NCBI GenBank assembly: GCA_015059245.1
Contig: SVAU01000005.1
Span: 76,175 to 140,174 of the forward strand
Reading direction: 5' to 3'
Source: Bacillota bacterium
GTDB taxonomy: Bacteria > Bacillota_I > Bacilli_A > RF39 > UBA660
Length of the DNA: 64,000 nt
Positions 49,269 to 58,493 of the stretch are shown here, in pieces. Both the position numbers and the translations under genes were made by a program. The notes under the pieces were generated by a model. It saw only the letters and a program-made list of their open reading frames with translations, was not told the DNA's origin and did not search any database. Within the stretch, counting starts at the first letter, position 1; each line of letters starts with the position of its first letter.

Positions 49269-50786
49269 ATGGAAAAGAAAAAGATGTTGTATGACATCGA
49301 TGAATGTCCACCCGTTGGGAAATGGATAGTACTTGCAATACAACACGTATTTGCAATGTTTGGGGCTACTATATTAGTTCCTATATTAGTTAACTCTGCT
49401 GCTGGTGAAACAGTACTTACTATACCAGTTGCATTAGTTACATCAGGTATTGGTACATTAATATATCTATTATGTACTAAAGGTAGATCACCTGTTTATT
49501 TAGGTAGTTCATTTGCCTTTATAGCACCTATTGCTGCTGGAGCTGTTAAAGCAGGAGTTGGTGGTGCTATGACTGGAATTATGGTTGTTGGTTTAGTATA
49601 TGTTCTAGTTGCACTTATTATAAAAATTGCTGGAAAGGCTTGGTTAGATAAGCTATTACCTCCAGTAGTTATTGGACCTATGATAATGATTATAGGTTTA
49701 GGATTAGCACCTTCTGCTATTGGACAAATAGGTCTAAGTGCAGGAACTGCATTTGAATGGAAAGTTGTACTTGTTGCTTTTGTTTCATTCTTAGTAACTG
49801 CTATTGTTATGACAAGAGCAAAAGGTTTCTTAAAAGTTATTCCTTTCTTAATAGGAATATTATCAGGTTATGTATTAGCTGTAATACTTGGTATGGTAGA
49901 CTTTACTGCTGTTAAAGAAGCTAGTTTCTTCGCTATGCCAGAGTTTGTATTACCATTTATAGATTATAAAATTAGTTTAGCCGCAGTACTTACTATTGCA
50001 CCTATTGCACTAGTTACTATATGTGAACATATTGGAGATCATAAATCTTTAAGTAATATTATTGGTAAAGATTTAATTAATGATCCTGGATTAGATAGAA
50101 CACTTATGGGTGATGGTATTGCTACTTTTGTAGCTGGTATGTTAGGTGGACCTGCAAATACTACTTATGGAGAAAATACTTCAGTAGTTGGTATGACTAA
50201 GGTTGCATCTATTAAAGTAATTGGACTTGCTGCTATTATAGCTATTGCTATAGCATTCTTAGGTAAGTTTACTGCTTTAGTATCTACTATACCTAATGCT
50301 GTTTTAGGTGGTGTATCTTTACTACTATATGGATTTATAGCAGTTAATGGATTAAAAGTATTAATTAATAATAGAGTTAATTTTGAAGAATCTAAGAATG
50401 TTATTGTAGCTTCTTCAATGTTAGTATTAGGTTTAGGTGGAGCTGCTATAGCAATTACTAGTGGAGACCTATCAGTTACTATATCTGGTATGAGTTTAGC
50501 TTCTATAGCTGGTATTTTACTTAACCTATTCATTCCTAGTGAAAATGAAGAATGTACTTGTGGATGTGGTTGTGATGAATCTTGTGAATGCGGATGCCAA
50601 GAAGGAAAAGAATGTCATTGCCATGATGAAGTTGAAGTAGATGATGAAGAAGTTGAAGATACTTTAGAAAAATTAAAAGATGATATTAAAAATGAATTAA
50701 CTGTTTCTTTAAAGAAAGAGATAATTGATGAAATAAAGAAAGAATTAGAAAAAGATAATAAAAAGAATACTAAGTCAAAAAAATAG
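49269..50786 (+). CDS. uraA: Uracil/xanthine permease (NCS2 family) with Cys-rich tail
   Basis: 505 residues. NCS2 carrier with 12-14 membrane segments; start YDIDECPPVGKWIVLAIQHVFAMFGATILVP, GSSFAFIAPI, and the QH/NxG-like region VTICEHIGDHKSLSNIIGKD with GGPANTTYGENTSVVG are diagnostic of UraA-type uracil permeases. At about 423-450 the cytoplasmic tail holds nine Cys and two His in 27 residues, ending ECHCHDE, followed by an acidic/coiled Lys-Glu tail. No UraA relative known to me has this. It imports uracil, which Upp (next gene, 13 bases after) converts to UMP. GGAGGAG precedes the ATG. Confidence 0.9.
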   Translation: MEKKKMLYDIDECPPVGKWIVLAIQHVFAMFGATILVPILVNSAAGETVLTIPVALVTSGIGTLIYLLCTKGRSPVYLGSSFAFIAPIAAGAVKAGVGGAMTGIMVVGLVYVLVALIIKIAGKAWLDKLLPPVVIGPMIMIIGLGLAPSAIGQIGLSAGTAFEWKVVLVAFVSFLVTAIVMTRAKGFLKVIPFLIGILSGYVLAVILGMVDFTAVKEASFFAMPEFVLPFIDYKISLAAVLTIAPIALVTICEHIGDHKSLSNIIGKDLINDPGLDRTLMGDGIATFVAGMLGGPANTTYGENTSVVGMTKVASIKVIGLAAIIAIAIAFLGKFTALVSTIPNAVLGGVSLLLYGFIAVNGLKVLINNRVNFEESKNVIVASSMLVLGLGGAAIAITSGDLSVTISGMSLASIAGILLNLFIPSENEECTCGCGCDESCECGCQEGKECHCHDEVEVDDEEVEDTLEKLKDDIKNELTVSLKKEIIDEIKKELEKDNKKNTKSKK

Positions 50787-50799
50787 TTAGGAGTTATTT

Positions 50800-51426
50800 A
50801 TGAAAGCAATTGAATTAGATCATCCATTAATAGAACATAAATTATCTATTTTAAGGGATAAAAAGACTGGTACTAAAGAGTTTAGAGAATTAATAAAGGA
50901 AATAGCTATGTTTCTATGTTATGAGGCTATGAAGGATGTTAAATTAGTTAATACGACTATTGAAACACCTATACAAAAGATGAAGACTCATAAGTTAGAT
51001 GAAGATAAGTATGCATTTGTACCAATATTAAGAGCTGGTATGGGAATGCTTGAAGGAGTTATTACTGTTGTACCTAATGCTAAGATTGGTCATATAGGTA
51101 TGTATAGAGATGAAGAAACTTTTATACCTGTTAATTATTTCTTTAAGGTACCTAAAGATATTGAGAAACGTGAAGTATTCTTACTTGATCCTATGCTAGC
51201 TACTGGTGGTTCTGCTATAGATGCTATTGATTTATTAAAAAGTAAAGGTGTTAAAAAGATTAAGTTCTTATGTATTATTGCAGCACCTGAAGGAATTGAA
51301 GCAGTAGAAAAGAAACACCCAGATGTAGAAATATATTGTGGTAGTATAGATGATCATTTAAATGAAAATAAGTATATTGTTCCAGGACTTGGAGATGCTG
51401 GAGATAGAATATACGGAACTAAATAA
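50800..51426 (+). CDS. upp: Uracil phosphoribosyltransferase
   Basis: 208 residues, full length. KLSILRDKKTGTKEFREL start; PRPP-binding VFLLDPMLATGGSAIDAI; VPILRAGMGMLEGV; and the uracil-binding C-terminus YIVPGLGDAGDRIYGT. It turns uracil and PRPP into UMP. In an operon with the uracil permease; a terminator follows. Confidence 0.97.
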   Translation: MKAIELDHPLIEHKLSILRDKKTGTKEFRELIKEIAMFLCYEAMKDVKLVNTTIETPIQKMKTHKLDEDKYAFVPILRAGMGMLEGVITVVPNAKIGHIGMYRDEETFIPVNYFFKVPKDIEKREVFLLDPMLATGGSAIDAIDLLKSKGVKKIKFLCIIAAPEGIEAVEKKHPDVEIYCGSIDDHLNENKYIVPGLGDAGDRIYGTK

Positions 51427-51431
51427 AAATA

Positions 51432-51455
51432 AAAACGACTTATTAAAGTCGTTTT
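51432..51455. terminator. Bidirectional terminator
   Basis: AAAACGACTT (51432-51441) pairs with AAGTCGTTTT (51446-51455), between upp and asnB. Confidence 0.85.
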
Positions 51456-51457
51456 TT

Positions 51458-53272
51458 TTAGTTAAAATATTCCTTATACCATACTAGGAATGTGTAAATA
51501 GTCCATACTTTTTTATAACAATCTTTTTTACCTGATTTATGATTTTCTAATAGTTTGTTGATTCTTTTTACATCAAAGAATTTATCTGCTGTAGCAGTAT
51601 TAAATTCTTTTTTTATTTCGTTATATAGTTCATCTTGTCTAATCCATTCTCTTAGTGGTACTGGGAAGCCAAGTTTTTTCTTTTTATATGATTCGTTAGG
51701 TATTTCTTTTTGAGCTGCTTTTCTTAGTGCTACTTTAGTTGTTTGAAGATTAATCTTAGAAGATACTGGTAACTTTCTTGCTACATTATATACTCTTTCA
51801 TCTAAGAATGGTGTTCTTGCTTCTATACCAAACATAGAACCACTTCTATCTACTGCATGTAGGAAGTCTCTTACTAACCAAAAATAGAAATCTATTACTT
51901 GTCTTTGTACCATTGTAGAATTATTTTTATATTCTTCGTAGAATGGTGCTACTATATCTTTAGTATGTATTTGGTTCTTTGGTTTTACTATTTTCATAGC
52001 TTCTTCATCTCTGAATACTCTACCTAAACCAATATTATAATCTTTAAGATGTTTTCCTCTTCTATATATGAAATTGAATCCTCTAACTTCTGGAAATATA
52101 CCTGCGATAGCTGATGCTAATCTACGAATCGGAAATGGTATTTTCATGTACCAAGATTGATTTACTTCTTCTTGATATGTATTGTATCCACCAAATAATT
52201 CATCGGCACCTTCTCCTGATGTAATTACTTTTACATGATGTGATGCTAATTCTGAAATTGAGTGTAATGCTATTATAGATGGATCCGCTAATGGTTCATC
52301 CATATGATACATTAATTTAGGAAAGTTCTTTATATACTCTTCTTGAGTCATTTTTTTAGATATATTTTGAATTCCTAATTTTTCAGTCAAGTCTTCAGCA
52401 TAGTTTATTTCATTATATTTAGGATCATCGTAACCTACTGTAAATGTTTTATTTGGTTTACCTATAGATACAATGTATGATGAATCTACTCCACTTGATA
52501 GTAGTGATCCTACTTCTACATCAGCATGGAAATGTCTTTTTACTGAGTCTTTCATAGCTTCATTTATTTCTTCTGCTGATTTTTCTATGTCTGTATTTTG
52601 TTCATCAAACTCAAGTTTAAAGAATCTTTCTATTTCCAGTTTATTATCTTTGTATATTAATTGATGTCCTGGTTCTACTCTTTTTACTCCTTTAAAGAAT
52701 GTTTCTTCTGTTGGAACTGAGTTGAAACATAAATAAGCTGATAGTATTTCATCATTAAACTCTTTTTTAAAATCAGGATGATCTAAGAATGCTTTTATTT
52801 CTGATGCAAACATTAATGTTTTACCATTTTGATAATAGTATAATGGTTTGATTCCCCATCCATCTCTTGCAATATATAGTTCTTTTTCGTTTTTATTCCA
52901 TATTGCGAATGCGTACATACCTCTTAATTTTTTTGTTAATTCATGTCCCCATTCTTCATAGCCATGTACTAATACTTCTGTATCAGTCTTTGTTGAGAAT
53001 TTATGTTTTTTCTTTTTTAATTCATCTCTTAATTCTTGATAGTTATATATTTCTCCATTTAGTATAACTACTATATCTTTATCTTCATTGTAGATTGGTT
53101 GATCTCCAGTTTCTAAATCTAGGATAGCCAATCTTCTATGTCCTAAAGCAATGTTATCATCTAAATAGAATCCTTCTCCATCAGGTCCACGATGAGCTAT
53201 TCTATCTGTCATTGCTTTTATTATTTTCTTTGTTGGTTTCTTTTCAGATATATAACCTGCTATTCCGCACAT
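51458..53272 (-). CDS. asnB: Asparagine synthase (glutamine-hydrolysing)
   Basis: 604 residues. MCGIAGYISEK: Cys2 is the glutaminase nucleophile. Class II amidotransferase domain (about 1-200, with HRGPDGEG and IYNYQELR), then the synthetase domain with SSGVDSSYI (PP-loop), TSGEGADELFGGYNTY and RTPFLDERVYNVARKLP. Makes asparagine or amidates another acid. It begins 5 bases after the LTA-synthase-like gene stops, so they form an operon, which suggests a wall- or envelope-linked amidation role as an alternative to plain asparagine synthesis. Confidence 0.93.
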   Translation of the reverse strand: MCGIAGYISEKKPTKKIIKAMTDRIAHRGPDGEGFYLDDNIALGHRRLAILDLETGDQPIYNEDKDIVVILNGEIYNYQELRDELKKKKHKFSTKTDTEVLVHGYEEWGHELTKKLRGMYAFAIWNKNEKELYIARDGWGIKPLYYYQNGKTLMFASEIKAFLDHPDFKKEFNDEILSAYLCFNSVPTEETFFKGVKRVEPGHQLIYKDNKLEIERFFKLEFDEQNTDIEKSAEEINEAMKDSVKRHFHADVEVGSLLSSGVDSSYIVSIGKPNKTFTVGYDDPKYNEINYAEDLTEKLGIQNISKKMTQEEYIKNFPKLMYHMDEPLADPSIIALHSISELASHHVKVITSGEGADELFGGYNTYQEEVNQSWYMKIPFPIRRLASAIAGIFPEVRGFNFIYRRGKHLKDYNIGLGRVFRDEEAMKIVKPKNQIHTKDIVAPFYEEYKNNSTMVQRQVIDFYFWLVRDFLHAVDRSGSMFGIEARTPFLDERVYNVARKLPVSSKINLQTTKVALRKAAQKEIPNESYKKKKLGFPVPLREWIRQDELYNEIKKEFNTATADKFFDVKRINKLLENHKSGKKDCYKKVWTIYTFLVWYKEYFN

Positions 53273-53277
53273 TTATA

Positions 53278-55206
53278 TCACTCACTTCCTAATATATAAT
53301 CGTAATAGTCGTTATCCATTATTAATTTACTTATACTGTAATAATTAGATACTCTATTATTTATAGCTTTTACGTATTCAGTTTGGTTTTCTAAAGTTAC
53401 TCCTTCTTTTGGTACAAATTTCTTTTTATTAGCATAGTATGTACCATAATCACTTACCCAACTATAGTTAGAGAAGATAGCTAGACATTCTCCGTTACTT
53501 AATATGTCTTTACCTATTATTAATCTTGAATCATATTCAATACCGAATAAGTTTAATAATGTTGGTAATACATCTATTTGACTACCTAGTTTATCTACTA
53601 CTATAGGTTCTTCCATTTGATTATTCCAAATGATAAAGTTACTTTTATTTACTCCTACTACTCCATCTTTTGTATAAGTAGATACTTCATTTACTTCATC
53701 TGTTGATAATGTATATGGATAGTGATCTCCTACTAGTGCTATTACTGTATTATCTAGTTCACCTGAAGCTTCTAGGTTTTTTATTAATTGTTCTACTGCT
53801 CTATCTAGTTCCATTTGGGATGCAAGATAGTATTTAACTGCGTATGAATAATCTCCAGTAACTTCTTTAAAATATCTTCTTGCAGGACGAGATCCTGAGT
53901 TATATGGAGAGTGTCCACTAACTGTTATGTAGTATGTCATGAAGTTACCTTCTTGTCCTAAATATTTAGGTGTTGTTACGTTTATCATGTCTGTATCGTA
54001 AGGTAACCAACCACAGTTCATTTCTTTTTCTAGACCATTACCACAACCTATATAGTTGTTAAAACCAAGTGTTTTCATTGTAACTTGTCTTTTATAATAT
54101 GTATGTGTCCAGTTATGATATGCTTGAGTACGATATCCAATATTATTAAAGGCATTACCTAATGCATATCTTACTGTAGGTTTTTCTTTTTTCCATAGAG
54201 TTAGAGATTCTTGTGTAGGAATAAGTCCTGTTACTGCTTGGAATTCTCCACCTGTTGTACTTAGATGTACTGGTGAATAGAAGTTGTTAAATACAAATCC
54301 TTCATTAATCATTTTATATAGTGTAGGTGTTCTTACTTCATCTACTGCTATTTCATTAAAACCTTCTGCTAAGATAAATATTAAGTTTTTACCTTTAAAC
54401 ATTCCAGTATATTCATGTTTACTTGTAGGTTTTTGAGCACTTACAAAGTTATTTATTTGTTGAATAGCTTTTTTGTTTGATTTTTTTGCTTCGAAATCTA
54501 TTTCTATTACATTATCTCCATATACTATTTCTTCTGGTTCTTGAACTTCTGGTGTAGTTGGATATTCTATATCTAGAAGTATTTCTGCTTCATAACCAAA
54601 TAGTTGTCTTTTTACATCTATCTTAGTATAAGTTAACATACCAAATCTATCTATTATAGCTATTGGATTATCGATATTGAAATATAGTTGTTTACTGCTT
54701 TGTTCATTTGGTATTAGTACTGTTAAAGATCCTAGATATAATAGAATGAAACTAGCAAAGTTTACTAGTGCTCTTTTCTTTGTAGTTCTTTCATAATTAA
54801 TCTTCTTTTGGAATATACAGAATATTATGAATGGACCTATTATAGCTAGTATATAATACCAATATTTTATTAATGTATCTTTTATAATAGTTATAAAATC
54901 TAGTGCTTGATCAGCCATTCCTATACTTGAGAATGAGAATGGTACTGAGAATAATGTGAAGTAAACGAATTGTACTCCAAAGAATATTGTTATTATAAGC
55001 ATTAATAGTATAGATAGTATTCTATTTACTTTAGGTTTAAAACTTTTAGTTAATACTGTTAATAATAGTATTATTGGTATAGTAAATATTACTAAGTATA
55101 AAGTACCTAAATTGAATACTTGTTTGGTCATTACTACTTTAAGTAGTATTTCTAAGTACATTATTATTACTGTATAGAAAATACATGGATGTATTGTTTT
55201 TTTCAT
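53278..55206 (-). CDS. LTA synthase family membrane sulfatase-like enzyme
   Basis: 642 residues. Five membrane helices (about 8-190) precede an extracellular sulfatase-fold domain (about 270-640): KNLIFILAEGFNE with the metal Glu, STTGGEFQAVTGL with the catalytic Thr region, GHSPYNSGSR, and ALVGDHYPYT. LtaS family enzymes polymerise glycerol phosphate from phosphatidylglycerol into lipoteichoic acid or transfer phosphoglycerol to other glycolipids. The motif STTGGEF differs from the LtaS form, so a transferase of another type is possible. First gene of an operon with asnB. Confidence 0.85.
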   Translation of the reverse strand: MKKTIHPCIFYTVIIMYLEILLKVVMTKQVFNLGTLYLVIFTIPIILLLTVLTKSFKPKVNRILSILLMLIITIFFGVQFVYFTLFSVPFSFSSIGMADQALDFITIIKDTLIKYWYYILAIIGPFIIFCIFQKKINYERTTKKRALVNFASFILLYLGSLTVLIPNEQSSKQLYFNIDNPIAIIDRFGMLTYTKIDVKRQLFGYEAEILLDIEYPTTPEVQEPEEIVYGDNVIEIDFEAKKSNKKAIQQINNFVSAQKPTSKHEYTGMFKGKNLIFILAEGFNEIAVDEVRTPTLYKMINEGFVFNNFYSPVHLSTTGGEFQAVTGLIPTQESLTLWKKEKPTVRYALGNAFNNIGYRTQAYHNWTHTYYKRQVTMKTLGFNNYIGCGNGLEKEMNCGWLPYDTDMINVTTPKYLGQEGNFMTYYITVSGHSPYNSGSRPARRYFKEVTGDYSYAVKYYLASQMELDRAVEQLIKNLEASGELDNTVIALVGDHYPYTLSTDEVNEVSTYTKDGVVGVNKSNFIIWNNQMEEPIVVDKLGSQIDVLPTLLNLFGIEYDSRLIIGKDILSNGECLAIFSNYSWVSDYGTYYANKKKFVPKEGVTLENQTEYVKAINNRVSNYYSISKLIMDNDYYDYILGSE

Positions 55207-55278
55207 AATTACACTTCTTTCGTTTTTACGTTATTATTATACCACAAAATGGAATTTCTATTATGAATATGAAATGAA

Positions 55279-55305
55279 AAAAAGATATTTTGGAAATATC
55301 TTTTT
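55279..55305 (-). terminator. Terminator of the Tex gene
   Basis: AAAAAGATATTT (55279-55290) pairs with AAATATCTTTTT (55294-55305), next to the stop codon. Confidence 0.85.
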
Positions 55306-57461
55306 TATTGATTTTTAAGTAATGTTAATTGTACTTTTTGTTTTACTAAATCTATACTATCTACATAGCAAGTTATTATATCTCCTACATGTACTATGTC
55401 GTTAGGATTTTTAACGAATGATTTACTCATTTTAGATATGTGTACTAGACCATCATCATGTAGACCGATATCTACGAAGGCACCAAATGATGCTACGTTT
55501 CTTACTGTACCTTGCAGTTCCATACCTACTTTAAGGTCTTCAATATGAAGTATATCACTTTTTAGGATAGGTGCTTCTAATTCATCACGAGGGTCTAATC
55601 CTGGATTTAATAGTTCTTTTATAATATCTTCTACTGTATAGATATCACTATTAAGTTCTTCTGCTAACTTAATTGCATTTTGTTTTTTTAGTGTATCTTT
55701 GAAGTTATCAGTGTTGATATCTTTTATATCTAGAGATAATTTTTTAAGTAAGTTATTTGTTACTTCGTAGCTTTCTGGGTGGATACCTGTTTTATCTAGA
55801 GGATTTATTCCATCTGGGATACGTAGGAATCCGATTGATTGTTCATATACTTTTTCAGACATACCTTTTATTTTTTTGATTTCTTCACGTGATGTGAATT
55901 TCTTTTCTTCTTTAGCTTTATATATGTTTTCTATTACTGATTTAGTAAGTCCTGATACATATTTTAAGATACTTTTAGATGCAGTGTTTATGTTTACACC
56001 TACTTCGTTAACTACTTTAGATGTTGTGAAGTCAAGAGCATCTGTTAAGTCATGTTGATTTACATCGTATTGATATTCTCCTACTCCAATAGATTTAGGA
56101 TCTATTTTAACTAGTTCTGATAGTGGATCTTGGATACGTCTTCCGATAGATACTGCACTACGTTTTTCTACTGCTAAATCAGGGAATTCTTCGATAGCAA
56201 GTTTTGATGCACTATAGATAGATGCTCCTGCTTCTGAAGTTATTGCATACTTACATTTTAAGTTATGTTCTTTAATAAGTTCTGCACAGAATTTTTCTGA
56301 TTCACGAGACGCTGTTCCGTTACCGATTGCGATTATGTCAACATTGTATTTTTCAATTAAGTTTTTTACTATTACTTTACTTTGTTCAATATACTTGTCT
56401 TGATTAGAACCATTTAGGAATGGTTTAACTACAGTTGAATCTAGGTATTTACCATTTTTATCTACTACTGCTAGTTTGCATCCATTAACGTAACCAGGGT
56501 CGAATCCTAATACTACCATACCTTTCATAGGTCTTGTTAATAATAGATGTTCTAGGTTAGTACTAAATGTTTCTATAGCTTGTTTATCTGCTGATTCAGT
56601 TAGTTCACTACGTATTTCTCTTTCAATACTAGGTAGGATTAATCTTTTTAGAGAGTCTTTGATAGCATCTTTTACTAAATCTACTACGTATGAATCTTTA
56701 TTCTTTATAAGTTTAGATTCTAAGTAAGATTGTATTGCATCATTATCCATATCTATAGATACGTTAAGTATCTTTTCTTTTTCTCCTCTATTTAGTGCTA
56801 ATACTCTATAGTGTTTAATGTATTTAACTCTATCTGTGAATTCATAATACATTTCATATAGTTTGTTTTCATCTTCAGCATTCTTTTTTACTTTAGATGT
56901 TATTGTTCCATTACTAAATACGTTGTAACGTATCCATTTACGATATGCAGCATTATCACTTATCCATTCAGCAATAATATATCCTGCCCCTTCTAGGGCT
57001 GCTGCTGTATCTTTAACGTTTTCATTAATAAACTTTTTAGCCATGTCTTCAAGTGAACCAGTTGTTGGGAATGACATTATCATTTTAGCTAGTGGTTCTA
57101 AACCATTTTTAATAGCTTCACTTGCTTTAGTTTTTTTCTTTTCTTTATAAGGTCTATAGATATCTTCTACTTCTGTTAGTTTAGTACATTTTAGTACTGC
57201 TTCTTGTATTTCAGGAGTAAGCATTCCTTTTTCATCAATTAATCTTATTACGTCATTTTTTCTATTTAGTAAGTTTTCTTGATATTTATATTGTTCTTCG
57301 ATAACTCTTATTTGATCTTCATTTAAGTTACCTGTTTTATCTTTACGATATCTAGCTATGAAAGGAATAGTGGCTCCTTCTGCTAACATCGATAGTACTT
57401 CTTTAATTTGTGTTTCTTTCAAGTCTAGTGAAGTGACTAGATACTTAATTACTTCTTCCAT
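55305..57461 (-). CDS. tex: Tex-type S1 RNA-binding protein
   Basis: 718 residues from ATG 57461 (GGTGATAAG upstream, whose GTG is not the start). Tex architecture: N-terminal helical region with ATIPFIARYRKDKTGNL and EDIYRPYKEKKKTKA; YqgF/RNase-H-like domain with VVLGFDPGYVNGCKLAVVD and IIAIGNGTASRESEKF; HhH motifs (VGVNINTASKSILKYVSGL, IKKIKGMSEKVYEQ); and a C-terminal S1 domain with GTVRNVASFGAFVDIGLHDDGLVHIS. Tex is a conserved factor linked to transcription and RNA turnover. Confidence 0.95.
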   Translation of the reverse strand: MEEVIKYLVTSLDLKETQIKEVLSMLAEGATIPFIARYRKDKTGNLNEDQIRVIEEQYKYQENLLNRKNDVIRLIDEKGMLTPEIQEAVLKCTKLTEVEDIYRPYKEKKKTKASEAIKNGLEPLAKMIMSFPTTGSLEDMAKKFINENVKDTAAALEGAGYIIAEWISDNAAYRKWIRYNVFSNGTITSKVKKNAEDENKLYEMYYEFTDRVKYIKHYRVLALNRGEKEKILNVSIDMDNDAIQSYLESKLIKNKDSYVVDLVKDAIKDSLKRLILPSIEREIRSELTESADKQAIETFSTNLEHLLLTRPMKGMVVLGFDPGYVNGCKLAVVDKNGKYLDSTVVKPFLNGSNQDKYIEQSKVIVKNLIEKYNVDIIAIGNGTASRESEKFCAELIKEHNLKCKYAITSEAGASIYSASKLAIEEFPDLAVEKRSAVSIGRRIQDPLSELVKIDPKSIGVGEYQYDVNQHDLTDALDFTTSKVVNEVGVNINTASKSILKYVSGLTKSVIENIYKAKEEKKFTSREEIKKIKGMSEKVYEQSIGFLRIPDGINPLDKTGIHPESYEVTNNLLKKLSLDIKDINTDNFKDTLKKQNAIKLAEELNSDIYTVEDIIKELLNPGLDPRDELEAPILKSDILHIEDLKVGMELQGTVRNVASFGAFVDIGLHDDGLVHISKMSKSFVKNPNDIVHVGDIITCYVDSIDLVKQKVQLTLLKNQ

Positions 57462-57509
57462 TCTTATCACCAATGTTTATTATAACAAATTATTCTTTAT
57501 TAGGCATTT

Positions 57510-57545
57510 AAAAAGAGCCAAAGTTTACTCTTCTTGGCTCTTTTT
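57510..57545 (-). terminator. Terminator of the YihY gene
   Basis: AAAAAGAGCCAA (57510-57521) pairs with TTGGCTCTTTTT (57534-57545), covering its last codons. Confidence 0.85.
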
Positions 57546-58493
57546 AGTTTCTTCTAATATTTCTACTTCTTTAGTTTTTTTATCTTTTTTCTTTTTCTTA
57601 TTATTCTTTTCTTCTTCTGGTAATACTGGTGCACTATTAGCTGATGCTTCAATTAGTTCACTAATTTCTATAATACCAGTTTTTTCTAAGTCTTGGTGAT
57701 AGTTCATCGCCATACCAATAACGAATGCATATGATAGTAAATATACCCAGATCATTAATACTACTATGTTTGCTAAACTGCCATAGAATAATGAATAGTT
57801 TGCAAAGTTATTAATATAGAATGAATATAAACCAGTTATACCTATCCATGCTAATGTAGTGAATATTGCTCCACCAGTAACATGTCTACTTACTAGACGT
57901 TTATCTGGTGCCATAGCATATATTGTTCTTATAAATAAGAATATGATTAACCATGAGAATGGTCCACTTAAGAAGTTAAATACACTTATTATTGTTGTAG
58001 TTGTTGTAGTATCTAAGTTGAAATAATGTAATAGTTTTATAATACTATCTCCTAGTACTGGAACTACTAATATGAATAAGAATAGGAATACTATTACTAA
58101 TTCCATTATTATGGCTTTTAATCTTCTTTTGAAGAAGCCTGAGTCTTTAATACCATAGATTGTATTAGATGCAACTATTATTGATGACATACCATTACTT
58201 GCTAAGAAGTAACCAACACCTAATGAAATAAAGAATGCTGGTGTTATTTTTGTAGCTGTAATGATTGGTGTTACTAGATTAGATATATCGTTACCGAAGG
58301 CATTTGATATTAGTTGTTGTACTAAATCATTCGATATATTTAAGTAAGTACACGCATAACCTATTAGTGTTATAGTTGGAACTAAGGATAGAAATAGGAA
58401 GAATGCTATTTGTCCTGGTAGAACAAGCATTTCTGGGCGCCAGAAGGCATCCCAGAATCTTTGAAAGAAGTTTTTCTTATTTCTACTTTTCAT
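57525..58493 (-). CDS. YihY/BrkB family membrane protein
   Basis: 322 residues. Six membrane helices with the family's opening AFWRPEMLVLPGQIAFFLFLSLVPTITL and later VSRHVTGGAIFTTLAWIGITGLYSFYI and FYGSLANIVVLMIWVYLLSYAFVIG. The C-terminal 45 residues are a Lys/Glu-rich tail (NNKKKKKDKKTKEVE). Function is uncertain (once called RNase BN or a virulence factor). Its start overlaps the end of the GGDEF protein gene by 11 nt, so they are co-translated. Confidence 0.88.
   Translation of the reverse strand: MKSRNKKNFFQRFWDAFWRPEMLVLPGQIAFFLFLSLVPTITLIGYACTYLNISNDLVQQLISNAFGNDISNLVTPIITATKITPAFFISLGVGYFLASNGMSSIIVASNTIYGIKDSGFFKRRLKAIIMELVIVFLFLFILVVPVLGDSIIKLLHYFNLDTTTTTTIISVFNFLSGPFSWLIIFLFIRTIYAMAPDKRLVSRHVTGGAIFTTLAWIGITGLYSFYINNFANYSLFYGSLANIVVLMIWVYLLSYAFVIGMAMNYHQDLEKTGIIEISELIEASANSAPVLPEEEKNNKKKKKDKKTKEVEILEETKKSQEE

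Noticed and set aside
51458..53272. T-box control of asparagine synthase
   Set aside because: The gene begins 5 bases after the preceding coding region, and the region before that upstream gene shows no T-box specifier structure or terminator.
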